A stretch of 41,259 nt of DNA from Kiritimatiellia bacterium. GTDB taxonomy: Bacteria; Verrucomicrobiota; Kiritimatiellia; RFP12; UBA1067. Under the pieces are notes generated by a model. It was not told the DNA's origin, searched no databases, and was given only the letters and a program-made list of their open reading frames with translations. Of this stretch, positions 1 to 7,606 are shown one piece after another. Position numbers and translations under genes: made by a program. The stretch lies in assembly GCA_017525225.1 (NCBI GenBank), contig JAFXTB010000104.1:1-41259 (forward strand), read 5' to 3'. The stretch's first letter is position 1. Every line of letters begins with the position of its first letter.

Positions 1-298
1 GAGAATGAAGGCTCGCGGCGTTCACAGGCGCGATCAGGCCGGATTCTTTCATAGGCGTGATGTAGCGGGCCGTGAAATAGTTCGCGCTGGCTATCCCCAG
101 CATTCCCCTCATCTCCGAAGGGCGTCTGGGACCGTCTGCAAGAATCGCCAGCACCTCGACGCACGAGAAGTACGCCACGCGCCACATCCGCGCCACGAAA
201 CGGGTACGCTCGTCCTCGCCGAGATAGAACGCCCGGTTCGCGATGCGGCTGATCAGGTGGTAGCACCTGTCAGGAACAAAGTTTCTAGGGTGCCTCAT
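1..298 (-). CDS. RAYT-like (Y1 transposase family) protein, N-terminal part, chimeric or internally deleted, cut by window edge
   Basis: Reading leftward from the ATG at 298-296, the frame stays open for 99 codons to the window edge. The start, with RxxNRAFYLGEDERTRF then WRVAYFSCVEVLA, resembles the N-terminus of REP-associated tyrosine transposases (RAYTs). In that family the next segment carries the HxH (HUH) metal-binding motif. Here it is missing: VEVLA runs straight into a segment (ILADGPRRPSEM, then MLGIASANYFTARYI) that looks like the winged-helix C-terminus of RecG-like/Fic-type regulators. It is therefore either an internally deleted RAYT or a chimera, and probably cannot nick DNA. 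No Shine-Dalgarno is visible and a -10 box lies 7 nt before the ATG. Family assignment is from motif memory; the 3' end is unseen. Confidence 0.6.
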   Translation of the reverse strand, partial: MRHPRNFVPDRCYHLISRIANRAFYLGEDERTRFVARMWRVAYFSCVEVLAILADGPRRPSEMRGMLGIASANYFTARYITPMKESGLIAPVNAASLHS

Positions 299-305
299 GC
301 CGCAC

Positions 306-316
306 AGTATACCATA
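306..316 (-). promoter_or_regulatory. Extended -10 promoter directly in front of the RAYT-like gene
   Basis: On the minus strand this reads TATGGTATACT, a TGn-extended -10 (TATACT at 306-311). Only 7 nt (GTGCGGC) separate it from the ATG at 298, so transcription should begin at or next to the start codon. No good -35 is visible, which is normal for extended -10 promoters. Confidence 0.5.
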
Positions 317-327
317 AAATCCCCTAC

Positions 328-472
328 TCCACCACTCTTACTCCACCAATGGGGTCAGACCCTACTCTACTCCTACTCCACCACTCTTACTCCACCAATG
401 GGGTCAGACCCTACTCTACTCTACTCTCCACCACTCTTACTCCACCAATGGGGTCAGACCCTACTCTACTCT
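328..472. repeat. Three tandem copies of a 49-50 bp repeat containing GGGTCAGACCC
   Basis: Copies start at 328, 377 and 427 and are nearly identical. Each has a CT/CCA-rich half (ACTCCACCACTCTTACTCC) followed by CAATGGGGTCAGACCC and CTACTCTACT. GGGTC-A-GACCC is an inverted repeat around a single central base. RAYTs act on palindromic REP sequences, and the array lies just upstream of a RAYT-like gene, so it is probably its repeat family (inference). A degenerate inverted copy lies at 1989-2013. The rest of 299-553 holds only the two promoters. Confidence 0.85.
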
Positions 473-500
473 TGCCATCGCGGGTGTAATATGCTATGCT
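472..500 (+). promoter_or_regulatory. Candidate sigma70 promoter of the metallophosphoesterase gene
   Basis: TTGCCA (472-477), a 17-bp spacer and TATGCT (495-500). The -35 begins where the third repeat copy ends, so the repeat array forms the upstream promoter region. The leader would be about 45 nt. Confidence 0.4.
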
Positions 501-553
501 ATCTGCATTCGGTTTAGGCAGAAGAAACGCAAATCAAAAACAAGGAACTGGCC

Positions 554-1969
554 ATGCGTTGCGATGTTTCGAGAAGGAGCTTCATCTGGGGCGGACTCGC
601 CACTTTCGGCGGCGTGGTGCTTCCGTCGGGCGCGTTCGGATCGCGGACGCCCAACATGAAGCTGGGCGTGGTGAGCGACGTGCACATATCGTCGAGGTGG
701 CGGCAGGAGCTCTACCTGGAGAAGGCGCTGAGGTGGTTCGACGCGCAGGGCGTCGACGCCGTGATGGCGCCAGGTGACCTCGCCCAGGCCGGGCTCATAT
801 CGGAGCTCGAGAAGTTCGCCGCCGTGTGGGACAAGGTGTTTCCCGGCGACAAGGGCGCCGACGGCCGTCACGTGGAGAAGCTGTTCGTGACGGGCAACCA
901 CGACCTCGACGCCTGGTGGACGAAAGGCAAGGACGAGTGGCGCGAGAAGAACGTGTTCAACCACGCGGACAATGCGGCGAAGGTGTGGAAGCGGCTCTTC
1001 CACAAGGACTGGCAGCTCATCTGGAAGAAGGAGGTGAAGGGCTACGTGTTCGTGGGCGCGCAGTGGCCGACGAAGGCGGCGCCGCCGCCAGTCGAGGCGT
1101 GGTTCCGCGAGCATGCGGGCGAGCTGGCCGGGGCCAGGCCGTTCTTCTACACGCAGCACGCCCATCCGAAGGGCACGTGCGGCGACGGCAAGATATCGCA
1201 CGACAGAGGAGAGGCTACGCGCGCGCTTTCGCCGTTTCCGAACGCAGTGGCGATTACCGGGCACTCGCACCAGACGATCGTAGACGAGTCGAGCATGTGG
1301 CAAGGCGCGTTCACCTCCATCAACGCCGGCTGCCTCCGCGGGGGTGACAACGACCGCCACGGCTGCGGCTATGATAGCACCTATCCGTCCTACAGCAGCA
1401 AGAAGAAGCTCAACAAGATGAAGCCCCTGCCCGCCGAAGAGGGGCGCTGCGGACTGCTCGTGGACATCTTCGACGACCATCTCGTCGTCCACCGCCGCTC
1501 GTTCGAGTACGACGTCCCGCTCGGAGACGACTGGTGCGTGGCGCTGCCTGCCGCGGCCGGCGGCCCGTTCGATCCGGCCCGGCAGAGGAAGGAGAGCGCC
1601 GGCCCGGAGTTCGCGCCGGACGCGAAGGTCGAGGTGGTGCGCTGCGCCGTTACGCCAAAAGACATCGCCGGGCCGGCTCTGCATGGCAAGCCGTGCGTGC
1701 AGGTGAAGATACCGCATCCGCGTGCGCCCAAGCCAGGATCGAGGGTGTACGACTTCGACGTGAAGATGCTGGTGGACGGCAAGTGCGCCATCCGGCGGCT
1801 GGTGCTGGCGAACGGCTACAACGTGCCCGAGGCCATGTCCGACCGTCCCAGTAACTGCCTGTTCGGCGTGGAGGAGGTCCCTGCCTCGGGCGACGTGCGC
1901 TTCTCCGTAACGCCTCGCAACGCTTTCGGCGTGTCGGGAAGAACGTTGGTCTCTTCGCCATTGACTTGA
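554..1969 (+). CDS. Tat-exported calcineurin-like metallophosphoesterase
   Basis: A 471-aa phosphoesterase of the calcineurin-like superfamily. The N-terminus has a Tat-type signal (S-R-R-S-F-I at residues 6-11, then a hydrophobic stretch), so it should be exported folded with its metals. Metal-ligand motifs appear in the family order: SDVH (41-44), GDLAQ (74-78), GNHD (114-117), QHAHP (201-205) and GHSH (236-239). The C-terminal third, about 200 residues, is an extra beta-rich region I cannot name. The substrate is unknown; relatives cleave phosphomono- or diesters including nucleotides and phospholipids. AAGGA lies 7 nt before the ATG. It is the only plus-strand gene and is bracketed by repeat and RAYT fragments, which suggests it was inserted or inverted relative to its neighbours. 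Confidence 0.88.
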   Translation: MRCDVSRRSFIWGGLATFGGVVLPSGAFGSRTPNMKLGVVSDVHISSRWRQELYLEKALRWFDAQGVDAVMAPGDLAQAGLISELEKFAAVWDKVFPGDKGADGRHVEKLFVTGNHDLDAWWTKGKDEWREKNVFNHADNAAKVWKRLFHKDWQLIWKKEVKGYVFVGAQWPTKAAPPPVEAWFREHAGELAGARPFFYTQHAHPKGTCGDGKISHDRGEATRALSPFPNAVAITGHSHQTIVDESSMWQGAFTSINAGCLRGGDNDRHGCGYDSTYPSYSSKKKLNKMKPLPAEEGRCGLLVDIFDDHLVVHRRSFEYDVPLGDDWCVALPAAAGGPFDPARQRKESAGPEFAPDAKVEVVRCAVTPKDIAGPALHGKPCVQVKIPHPRAPKPGSRVYDFDVKMLVDGKCAIRRLVLANGYNVPEAMSDRPSNCLFGVEEVPASGDVRFSVTPRNAFGVSGRTLVSSPLT

Positions 1970-1988
1970 AAACCAGAAGAGGGGGGGA

Positions 1989-2013
1989 CATTGGTGGAGA
2001 AAGAATGGTGGAG
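1989..2013 (-). repeat. Degenerate inverted copy of the 328-472 repeat
   Basis: The reverse complement matches 327-351 at 23 of 25 positions; it is the CTCCACCA/CTCCACCAATG half. It lacks the GGGTCAGACCC part and is instead joined to a G7 run at 1981-1987. It sits just after the metallophosphoesterase, in the opposite orientation to the upstream array. Confidence 0.7.
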
Positions 2014-2024
2014 CAACCTCATGG

Positions 2025-2059
2025 CAGCACCTTGACGCACGAGAAGTACGCCACGCGCC
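2025..2059 (-). pseudogene. 35-bp RAYT scrap duplicated from 149-183
   Basis: This stretch matches 149-183 at 34 of 35 bases in the same orientation. On the minus strand it encodes RVAYFSCVKVL, the same peptide as RVAYFSCVEVL in the partial RAYT-like gene. Nothing else of the gene is present, so it is a remnant left by a rearrangement, in the 105-bp gap between the phosphoesterase and glf. Confidence 0.7.
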
Positions 2060-2074
2060 TCAGCCTTTGACGCC

Positions 2075-3235
2075 CTACTTCAGGAACTCGCGGGCGGCGG
2101 CAAGCGCGCGGCCTATGGACTGGTCCATGTCGTAGTAGCGGTATTCGCCGAGGCGCCCGCCCACCACCAGCCCGGGCACCTTCGCCGCCTCGGCGCGGTA
2201 GCGTTCGAGCAGGGCACGGGACTCGGCGGTGTCCACGGCGTAGTAAGGTTCGTCGCCGGGCTCCCACGTCTTTGGATACTCGCGGCAGATCACGGTCTTC
2301 GGCGCGGACATGACCTCCTTGTCCTCGGGATGGAAGTGCTTGAACTCGTGGATGCGGGTGAACGGCACTTCCGCGCCGGTGTAGTTCATGACAGACGTCC
2401 CCTGGAAGTCCGCGATGTCGAGCGTCTCGCGCTCAAAGCGGAGCGACCTCCATGGAAGCGCGCCGAACCTGTAGCCGAAGAGCGCATCGATAGGCCCGGA
2501 ATAGAACACGGGCACGTCCGGCAGGCCGCGGGCGCGGACGGTATCGAGGTCGAACGGCGAATTACATTCGACCGCGATGCCTGGATGGTCGAGAAGCCTG
2601 TCGAAGAGCGAGTTGTAGCCCGTCAGCGGTATGCCCTGGCGGTAGTCCGGGAAATAGTTGATGTCGTAGCTTGCGCGCACCGGTAGGCGCCGGATGATGG
2701 AGGCTGGCAGGTTCCTGGGATCCGTCCCCCACTGCTTGCGCGTGTATTCGCGGATGAAGGCGCGGTACAGCGGCTCGCCGATGAAGGATATCGCCTGCTC
2801 CTCGAAATTAAGGCCGTTGGGGGCATTAAGGCCGTTAGGGCCATTAAGACCGTTAAGGCCCTTTTGCGCCTCTTGCGCGATGAAGGCCGGAAGCTCGGCG
2901 GGCTTGAGGTCGATTCCGTAGAACTGGTTCACGAGCGTCAGGCCGAGCGGCAGGAAGTAGGTTCTGCCCTCGTATCTCGCCAGTACCTTGTGCTGGTAGC
3001 CGTTGAAGGTGATGAAGCGGTTGACGAACTCCCACACGTCGTCGAGATGCGTATGGAAGATATGCGAGCCGTACGTATGGATCTCTATGCCGCAAGGGCC
3101 TGTCTCGCAGCGCACGTTGCCCCCCACCGCGCCACGCTTCTCAAGCACCAGCACCCTACGTCCCGCATCCGCCAGGACGCGCGCCACCGTGCATCCCCAG
3201 ATGCCGGCACCTGCGATGATCGCGTCTATCTGCAT
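2075..3235 (-). CDS. glf: UDP-galactopyranose mutase
   Basis: A 386-aa flavoprotein that interconverts UDP-galactopyranose and UDP-galactofuranose, supplying galactofuranose for surface glycans in the cytoplasm. The N-terminal Rossmann motif GAGIWG (9-14) is followed by VLEKRG and a GIEIHTYGSHIFHT segment typical of UGM. The centre matches family segments such as FIREYTRKQWG and SYDINYFPDYRQG, and the C-terminus has YRYYDMDQSIG. Length is normal. AGGAGG lies 4 nt before the chosen ATG; the open frame extends 35 codons further up but into the preceding gene. It follows the glycosyltransferase by 22 bp. An in-frame stretch of six Asn-ending tripeptides (GLN/GPN/APN) is unusual and is listed separately. 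Confidence 0.95.
   Translation of the reverse strand: MQIDAIIAGAGIWGCTVARVLADAGRRVLVLEKRGAVGGNVRCETGPCGIEIHTYGSHIFHTHLDDVWEFVNRFITFNGYQHKVLARYEGRTYFLPLGLTLVNQFYGIDLKPAELPAFIAQEAQKGLNGLNGPNGLNAPNGLNFEEQAISFIGEPLYRAFIREYTRKQWGTDPRNLPASIIRRLPVRASYDINYFPDYRQGIPLTGYNSLFDRLLDHPGIAVECNSPFDLDTVRARGLPDVPVFYSGPIDALFGYRFGALPWRSLRFERETLDIADFQGTSVMNYTGAEVPFTRIHEFKHFHPEDKEVMSAPKTVICREYPKTWEPGDEPYYAVDTAESRALLERYRAEAAKVPGLVVGGRLGEYRYYDMDQSIGRALAAAREFLK
2807..2860 (-). repeat. Six 9-bp tandem repeats inside glf
   Basis: On the plus strand the units alternate ATTAAGRCC and GTTRRGGSC, giving three 18-bp copies. They encode (GLN/GPN/APN)x6 between the QKGLN-type helix end and FEEQ. The 9-bp period keeps the frame, so gain or loss of units would lengthen a loop without breaking the enzyme. 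Confidence 0.9.
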
Positions 3236-3257
3236 GTTTCCTCCTGTCTGGTAGATG

Positions 3258-4343
3258 TCATCTATACACTTCGCCGGCCCACTCGTAGGATTCGGAATAC
3301 TGCCGTCCGAGAAGCGTCTCGACCATGTATCTGAGCACACGCGCGCCGTTGAAGAGGCGGTGGTACTTCAGGCGTCCGGCCGAGGCGATGCGCGCACGCG
3401 CATCGTCGTTCGACTGCATGAGCAGGATCTTGTCCGCCAGATCCACCGCCGAATCGAACCAGACGGTCTCGTTGTCGGTGAAGAACGTCTGCATCATGTT
3501 CCTGGAGCTCTGGAACGTCAGGATGCCGTATCCCATCAGATGCGCGATGCGGTCGGAAGAGTACCACTTGTCGCCTTCCCGGCGGTTGAGGTTGAGCGAC
3601 ATCTTCGAGGATGCCAGCACCTGCTCGTAGTCGGCCCCCCACACGGACCCCGCAAGCGAACCTCGCACAGCCACGCCCTTCAGCTCCTTCGAGCCACGTC
3701 CCGGACCGAAGATCTCGTACTTGACCTTCCCGTTGATCTTGGGAAGCAGCTGGGCGAGAAGTTCCCAGCGTGGATCGCCCTCGCGCGGGTTGCCGGCGAA
3801 GAAGAGGTCGCGCGCGAAGCCAAACTTCCGCCCGTTGTCCTGGTTCTCCATCGAGGGGTCCGAGGGGTTGGGCATGTAGGCGACGACGTTCCGGCCCGTG
3901 CACCAGCGCTTCAGGATGTCGCCGGCGGTGGTGGCGAAGAGCGCATCGCAGGACTCCATGCGGTCCGCCATCTGCCTCTGCGTCTGCTCCTGCCAGAGCG
4001 GGTCCACGTTGAAGTGGCCTATTCGGATGTCCGGCAGGATGCGGCGGATACGCTCGAGTGTCCAGTTCTGCACATAGTCACAGTGGCCGAGCAGAAGGAT
4101 GTCCGGACGGAAGTTCCGCGCGCAGAGTATGAGCTTCTTGTTGGCGATGCGCCCGCCCCAGGCCCTGATTCCAAGCGGCGCGAGGAGCCGGGCCATGTCG
4201 CGGTCGGAGAATTCGCAGATGCGCCAGTCATTGCGGATGGCCCCGCACATGAGCTTGCGACCAGGCCCCATCCGCAGGTTTCCATACCTGCGGATCATGA
4301 GGTTGTCGACAAGAAGTATACGAAGTGGGCTGTTCATCTGCAT
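3258..4343 (-). CDS. Glycosyltransferase, CgeB/GT1_2-like
   Basis: About 361 aa, GT-B type. The C-terminal half carries a CgeB/Glyco_trans_1_2-like block: LFFAGNPREG, EIFGPGRG, SLNLNRREGDKWYSSDR, IAHLMGYGILTFQ, then the acceptor-side VWFDSAVDLADKI. The N-terminal half has short Rossmann-like strands (RILLVDN, DILLLGHCDY). It probably transfers a sugar to a surface glycan and, sitting directly upstream of glf, may use galactofuranose (inference). The start is uncertain. ATG at 4367 would precede the predicted transcription start, so 4343 (MQMNSPLR) or 4337 (MNSPLR) is preferred; no clear Shine-Dalgarno precedes either. Confidence 0.85.
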   Translation of the reverse strand: MQMNSPLRILLVDNLMIRRYGNLRMGPGRKLMCGAIRNDWRICEFSDRDMARLLAPLGIRAWGGRIANKKLILCARNFRPDILLLGHCDYVQNWTLERIRRILPDIRIGHFNVDPLWQEQTQRQMADRMESCDALFATTAGDILKRWCTGRNVVAYMPNPSDPSMENQDNGRKFGFARDLFFAGNPREGDPRWELLAQLLPKINGKVKYEIFGPGRGSKELKGVAVRGSLAGSVWGADYEQVLASSKMSLNLNRREGDKWYSSDRIAHLMGYGILTFQSSRNMMQTFFTDNETVWFDSAVDLADKILLMQSNDDARARIASAGRLKYHRLFNGARVLRYMVETLLGRQYSESYEWAGEVYR

Positions 4344-4369
4344 GCACTTAGGGGTTTGCCGCCCCATAT

Positions 4370-4397
4370 TTTATACGATAATGCACCCACAAGTCAA
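4370..4397 (-). promoter_or_regulatory. Promoter of the glycosyltransferase-glf operon
   Basis: TTGACT (4392-4397), a 16-bp spacer and TATAAA (4370-4375) on the minus strand, in the gap after the esterase gene. The predicted start is near 4363, giving a leader of about 20 nt before the ATG at 4343. Confidence 0.55.
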
Positions 4398-4414
4398 CAC
4401 CGGCGGACGCGCGG

Positions 4415-6262
4415 TCATCGCCCGGTGAAGAAGTCAAGGCACATGCGCTTCTCAAGCTGGATGAGGCGGTCGATCGACCAGTCCGTACCCTTGAGCAGCC
4501 CGATCACGCGGTTCTTAGAATCCACGGAGCTGACCCCTTCCATGCTGCAGTTTGCTTCGCCCGGCACGGCAAGCGCGATGGCGATCTTGCCCTTCTTGAC
4601 CGCCTCCAGGGCGTAGTGCCTGTCGCCGGGCGTCTTGAACGGATCGGGTTCGCCCGCTATATGCTCTATGGAGGCTCCATACGGCCCGGTGCACACCTCG
4701 ATCGGCGTCCACCAGCGCTTGGCGTTAGAGGGCGTCAGCACGAGCGTCTTCACGGCCAGGATGTCGTCGGGGTAGAACTCGAAGAGCTCCACCACGTACC
4801 CGTCGCGCCTGCGCGTCTCGAGAAGCTTGAACTTCTTCGCCGCCTCGCGGCTCTTCTCCGTGAGGATGCGGCGCTCTTCCATGTGCAGCCAGGTGAGGAT
4901 CTTCTCCGAGCGGCCGTCTGGGCGTTCCGGCACGTAGTCGGCCTCGCTCGCCACGTGCGACCAGCCGCACGCCTTGCGTCCGGTGAGTCCGTCGGGCGGA
5001 TAGAGCTGCTCCGGCGAACGCTCCCTCTCGGCGCGGGCACGGTATATCTCGGGCATGAGCGACTCGGGGATCTTGTCGGTGCCCATGAAGAGCCTGCCTA
5101 TCCACGGCAGGGCCGACTCCGCATGGAAGCTGTGGTCGTACGCGTCGCAGTTGGCCGCCACGAAGAACTGCTCGCGCGAGAGTCCTATCACGCCCCGCAG
5201 GTCCTTGTCGTCGTACTTGCGGTTCTTGGGGTCGGCATAGCGGTCGTAGTAGTGGATCGTAAGGTTCTCAGGATGGCCGGTGAGCTCGTACGCGCGCTTG
5301 ATGTCCTCTATGACATGCTTCCACGAGCCGCCCTCGTTCAGGATGAGCGGCTTGGGCGCGAGCGCGATCGCCTCCTCCACGCAGGAGCCGCCGCCGTCCG
5401 TCTCGCCTGCAGGGATGTCGGTGGTGGATATCTTCCGCGCGGCGGTGTCGCACATGAAGTCGTTGTAGTTGCAGGCGGCGATGTCGTCCGAGGCCAGGGC
5501 CGCGAGGATTATCGTGCAGCCCCTCGAGAGCCCCGAGACTGCGATCTTCGACGGATCGGCCAGCCCTTCGCGCTTCAGCAGCTTCGCGCTCGCCAGGACC
5601 GTCCGCGTGGAGATCGTGCTGAGGTTTATCCCCATGAGCGGGAAGAGCCTGCCGCATGCGCGGCTTGTCGCGTGGTAGACCATGTCGTCGTACGAGGAGT
5701 TGGAATTGCACGTGTTCTCCACCGCCACCGAGATCATGCCGATCTGCGCGTACCACCAGGCCTGGCGGTTGCGGATCGGGTAGCGAGTGTAGTACGGATC
5801 GGGCTCCCCGGCGAGTCCCTCCAGCGAACCGCCGCCGCCGGGCATGCAGATGACGGCCGGCGTGCGCCCCGGCTTCGCGGTATCCGGCACGAGCATCATT
5901 ATCTTCACCGCCAGACGCTCGAACGGATACCATTCATACGTCCTGAGCTCGTAGCCCTTGCGCTTCTCGCTCTTGAGCAGCTTGAAGACGGGATCGTCCG
6001 GCACGGCCTTGGCGTACTGTTCGACCAGGCGCGCGCGGAACGCGTCTCGCCACTTGAGGAACGTCTCGCGATCCTTGAGGAACGGATGCATCTCGGGCGG
6101 GTTCGCCTGCATGTACTTCCTGAGCGCCCACGTCATGGTGCGCTCCGTACGGCCGTCCGGACGCTCCGGAACGTAGTCCGCGCCCGACATCATCCGCTTC
6201 TCCGCCGCCACGGCCGAAAGAGCCGCCGCAGCGCACAATGCCGCTACTGAAGCCCTATTCAT
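4415..6262 (-). CDS. Secreted alpha/beta-hydrolase (acetyl-xylan-esterase-like) with a truncated second copy
   Basis: A 615-aa exported protein with a signal peptide (MNRASVAALCAAAALSAVAA). Residues about 28-400 form an alpha/beta hydrolase: PAVICMPGGGGS (135-146, oxyanion-loop region) and the nucleophile elbow GLSRG with Ser246. Relatives are carbohydrate acetyl esterases and dienelactone-hydrolase-like enzymes. Residues about 441-615 repeat the opening of the same domain (ADYVPERPDGR recurs, as does AGEPDP), but the glycine loop has become TGPYGAS and the copy stops before any nucleophile. Two starts fit (6262 and 6268); AGGAG lies 6 nt before 6262. It overlaps the end of the upstream SUMF1 gene by 8 bp, so translation is probably coupled. 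Confidence 0.82.
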   Translation of the reverse strand: MNRASVAALCAAAALSAVAAEKRMMSGADYVPERPDGRTERTMTWALRKYMQANPPEMHPFLKDRETFLKWRDAFRARLVEQYAKAVPDDPVFKLLKSEKRKGYELRTYEWYPFERLAVKIMMLVPDTAKPGRTPAVICMPGGGGSLEGLAGEPDPYYTRYPIRNRQAWWYAQIGMISVAVENTCNSNSSYDDMVYHATSRACGRLFPLMGINLSTISTRTVLASAKLLKREGLADPSKIAVSGLSRGCTIILAALASDDIAACNYNDFMCDTAARKISTTDIPAGETDGGGSCVEEAIALAPKPLILNEGGSWKHVIEDIKRAYELTGHPENLTIHYYDRYADPKNRKYDDKDLRGVIGLSREQFFVAANCDAYDHSFHAESALPWIGRLFMGTDKIPESLMPEIYRARAERERSPEQLYPPDGLTGRKACGWSHVASEADYVPERPDGRSEKILTWLHMEERRILTEKSREAAKKFKLLETRRRDGYVVELFEFYPDDILAVKTLVLTPSNAKRWWTPIEVCTGPYGASIEHIAGEPDPFKTPGDRHYALEAVKKGKIAIALAVPGEANCSMEGVSSVDSKNRVIGLLKGTDWSIDRLIQLEKRMCLDFFTGR

Positions 6263-7592
6263 CGCCATCTCCTGTCTCCTGTCCTGCCTCTTCTGAAAGC
6301 GGCACGTCGCACGCGACACGCAGGCCGAATATGCCGACGCCCGGGTAATAAAAATTTGGAGCGAACTGGCCGCGGCGCGCCGATCTGCAGGAGTAGGCCG
6401 GCATGTTCCACGCGGAGCCCGATGTCAGCCGCTTCGTACCCGTCTCGGGGCCTATCGGATCCGTCACCTGCGCCATCTCCATGATCGGTTCGGCCCAGTC
6501 CAGCATCCACTCGTATGTGGAGCCGTAGAGGTCGTATATCCCCCATGCGTTGGGCTTCTTCATCCCAACGCGAAGCGGCAGGCATGACGCGTTCTTGACG
6601 TACCAGGCAAGCTCCTCGACAGCCGGGTCCACGCCGTTCCCAACCGTTATCTCCTTGCCGGAGTAGAGGGCCGACGTCGTACCCGCCCTGCATGCGTACT
6701 CCCATTGCGCGGATGTCGGCAGATCGAACGTGTCTATGCCTGTGCCGTTGCGGAGCTTCTGCATGAAGGAATTCTCAGCAAGCGCCTTGTTCACGGGCCA
6801 CGTGCCGCCACCGGGGGCCGTGCCGCCGTTGCTCGCATAGCGTATCATCTCGTAGGAGACGTCGCACTTGGCCTGGCAGTCGTTAGTGGGGTTGGTCATA
6901 TTCCCCATGACCCGGTTCCACTGGCCCTGGGTAAGCGGGAACACGCCGAAAAAGTAGTCGCGCGTCAGCGTGACCACGCGCAAGTTCTCGGGTTTGGCAT
7001 TGTCGTTGTTCTCCCTGCCGGTCTCGTCCGCGGGCGAACCCATGCGCCATCTCACGCCCGCCGCGCGGATGTGCCGCATGAGAAGCCAGTCCGTACACCA
7101 GTCGGCGTTCTCTATCCCTCCGGGCAGGGCCTCCTCCGACACGTAGTACCGTCTGCCGGACTCCCCTGGAACCGCAATGTTCACCGCCAGATAGTCCGGC
7201 GGATCGTCCTTGAGCCACACCTTGAAGTTCACGCGGAAGCAGCCGGGCGTGACGACATTGTTCGGCCATGTATGGTCCGGACGCCACCTGACGATGCGTT
7301 CGCCCGGCTGGACGAGCCTGTTCACATCGCCGCCGAGACGCCTGAAGTTCCGCGCTCCGATGCTCGCCCAGGGGCCTTCCGCCGTCCCGGTGACGTTGGT
7401 CTCGAAATCGACCGTCACGATGGCGGGCGAGGCTTCCGCCCCTTCAGCCCCAAGCCTGTAGGCGACCGTCACTTCGCGCGTTGCGGGATCCTGCGCCACC
7501 TGGATGCTTTCCGCCGGGATGGAAGGAACCCCTGCGCGGACCGCGGCCGCGCAGGCGGACAATGCCGCAAGCCATGCGTATTTCGTATTCAT
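6255..7592 (-). CDS. Secreted SUMF1-domain protein (second paralogue)
   Basis: 445 aa with a signal peptide. An N-terminal beta-rich domain (about residues 35-170, with VDFETNVTGTAEGPWASIG) is followed by an FGE-sulfatase/SUMF1 domain (about 190-435: WRMGS, FFGVFPLTQGQWNRVMGN, FDLPTSAQWEYACRAGT, WGIYDLYGSTYEWMLDW, then YSCRSARRG). True formylglycine-generating enzymes need a C-x4-C pair in a GGSFxCxxxYCxRYRxA context; I see only one cysteine there, so sulfatase activation is unlikely. SUMF1 folds without the pair often serve in binding or other roles. It is close to the paralogue at 7903-9258. GGAG lies about 8 nt before the ATG. The esterase follows with overlap. Confidence 0.88.
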   Translation of the reverse strand: MNTKYAWLAALSACAAAVRAGVPSIPAESIQVAQDPATREVTVAYRLGAEGAEASPAIVTVDFETNVTGTAEGPWASIGARNFRRLGGDVNRLVQPGERIVRWRPDHTWPNNVVTPGCFRVNFKVWLKDDPPDYLAVNIAVPGESGRRYYVSEEALPGGIENADWCTDWLLMRHIRAAGVRWRMGSPADETGRENNDNAKPENLRVVTLTRDYFFGVFPLTQGQWNRVMGNMTNPTNDCQAKCDVSYEMIRYASNGGTAPGGGTWPVNKALAENSFMQKLRNGTGIDTFDLPTSAQWEYACRAGTTSALYSGKEITVGNGVDPAVEELAWYVKNASCLPLRVGMKKPNAWGIYDLYGSTYEWMLDWAEPIMEMAQVTDPIGPETGTKRLTSGSAWNMPAYSCRSARRGQFAPNFYYPGVGIFGLRVACDVPLSEEAGQETGDGDE

Positions 7593-7606
7593 GTGCGCGG
7601 CTCCTT

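Noticed and set aside
5-517. A 170-codon plus-strand open frame across the left edge, including repeat-derived peptide.
   Set aside because: It is antisense to the RAYT-like gene and runs through the tandem repeats; composition and lack of homology-like motifs mark it as spurious.
1981-1987. G7 run after the metallophosphoesterase as a third phase-variable tract.
   Set aside because: It lies downstream of the stop codon, is not between promoter boxes and is shorter than the G9/G10 tracts.
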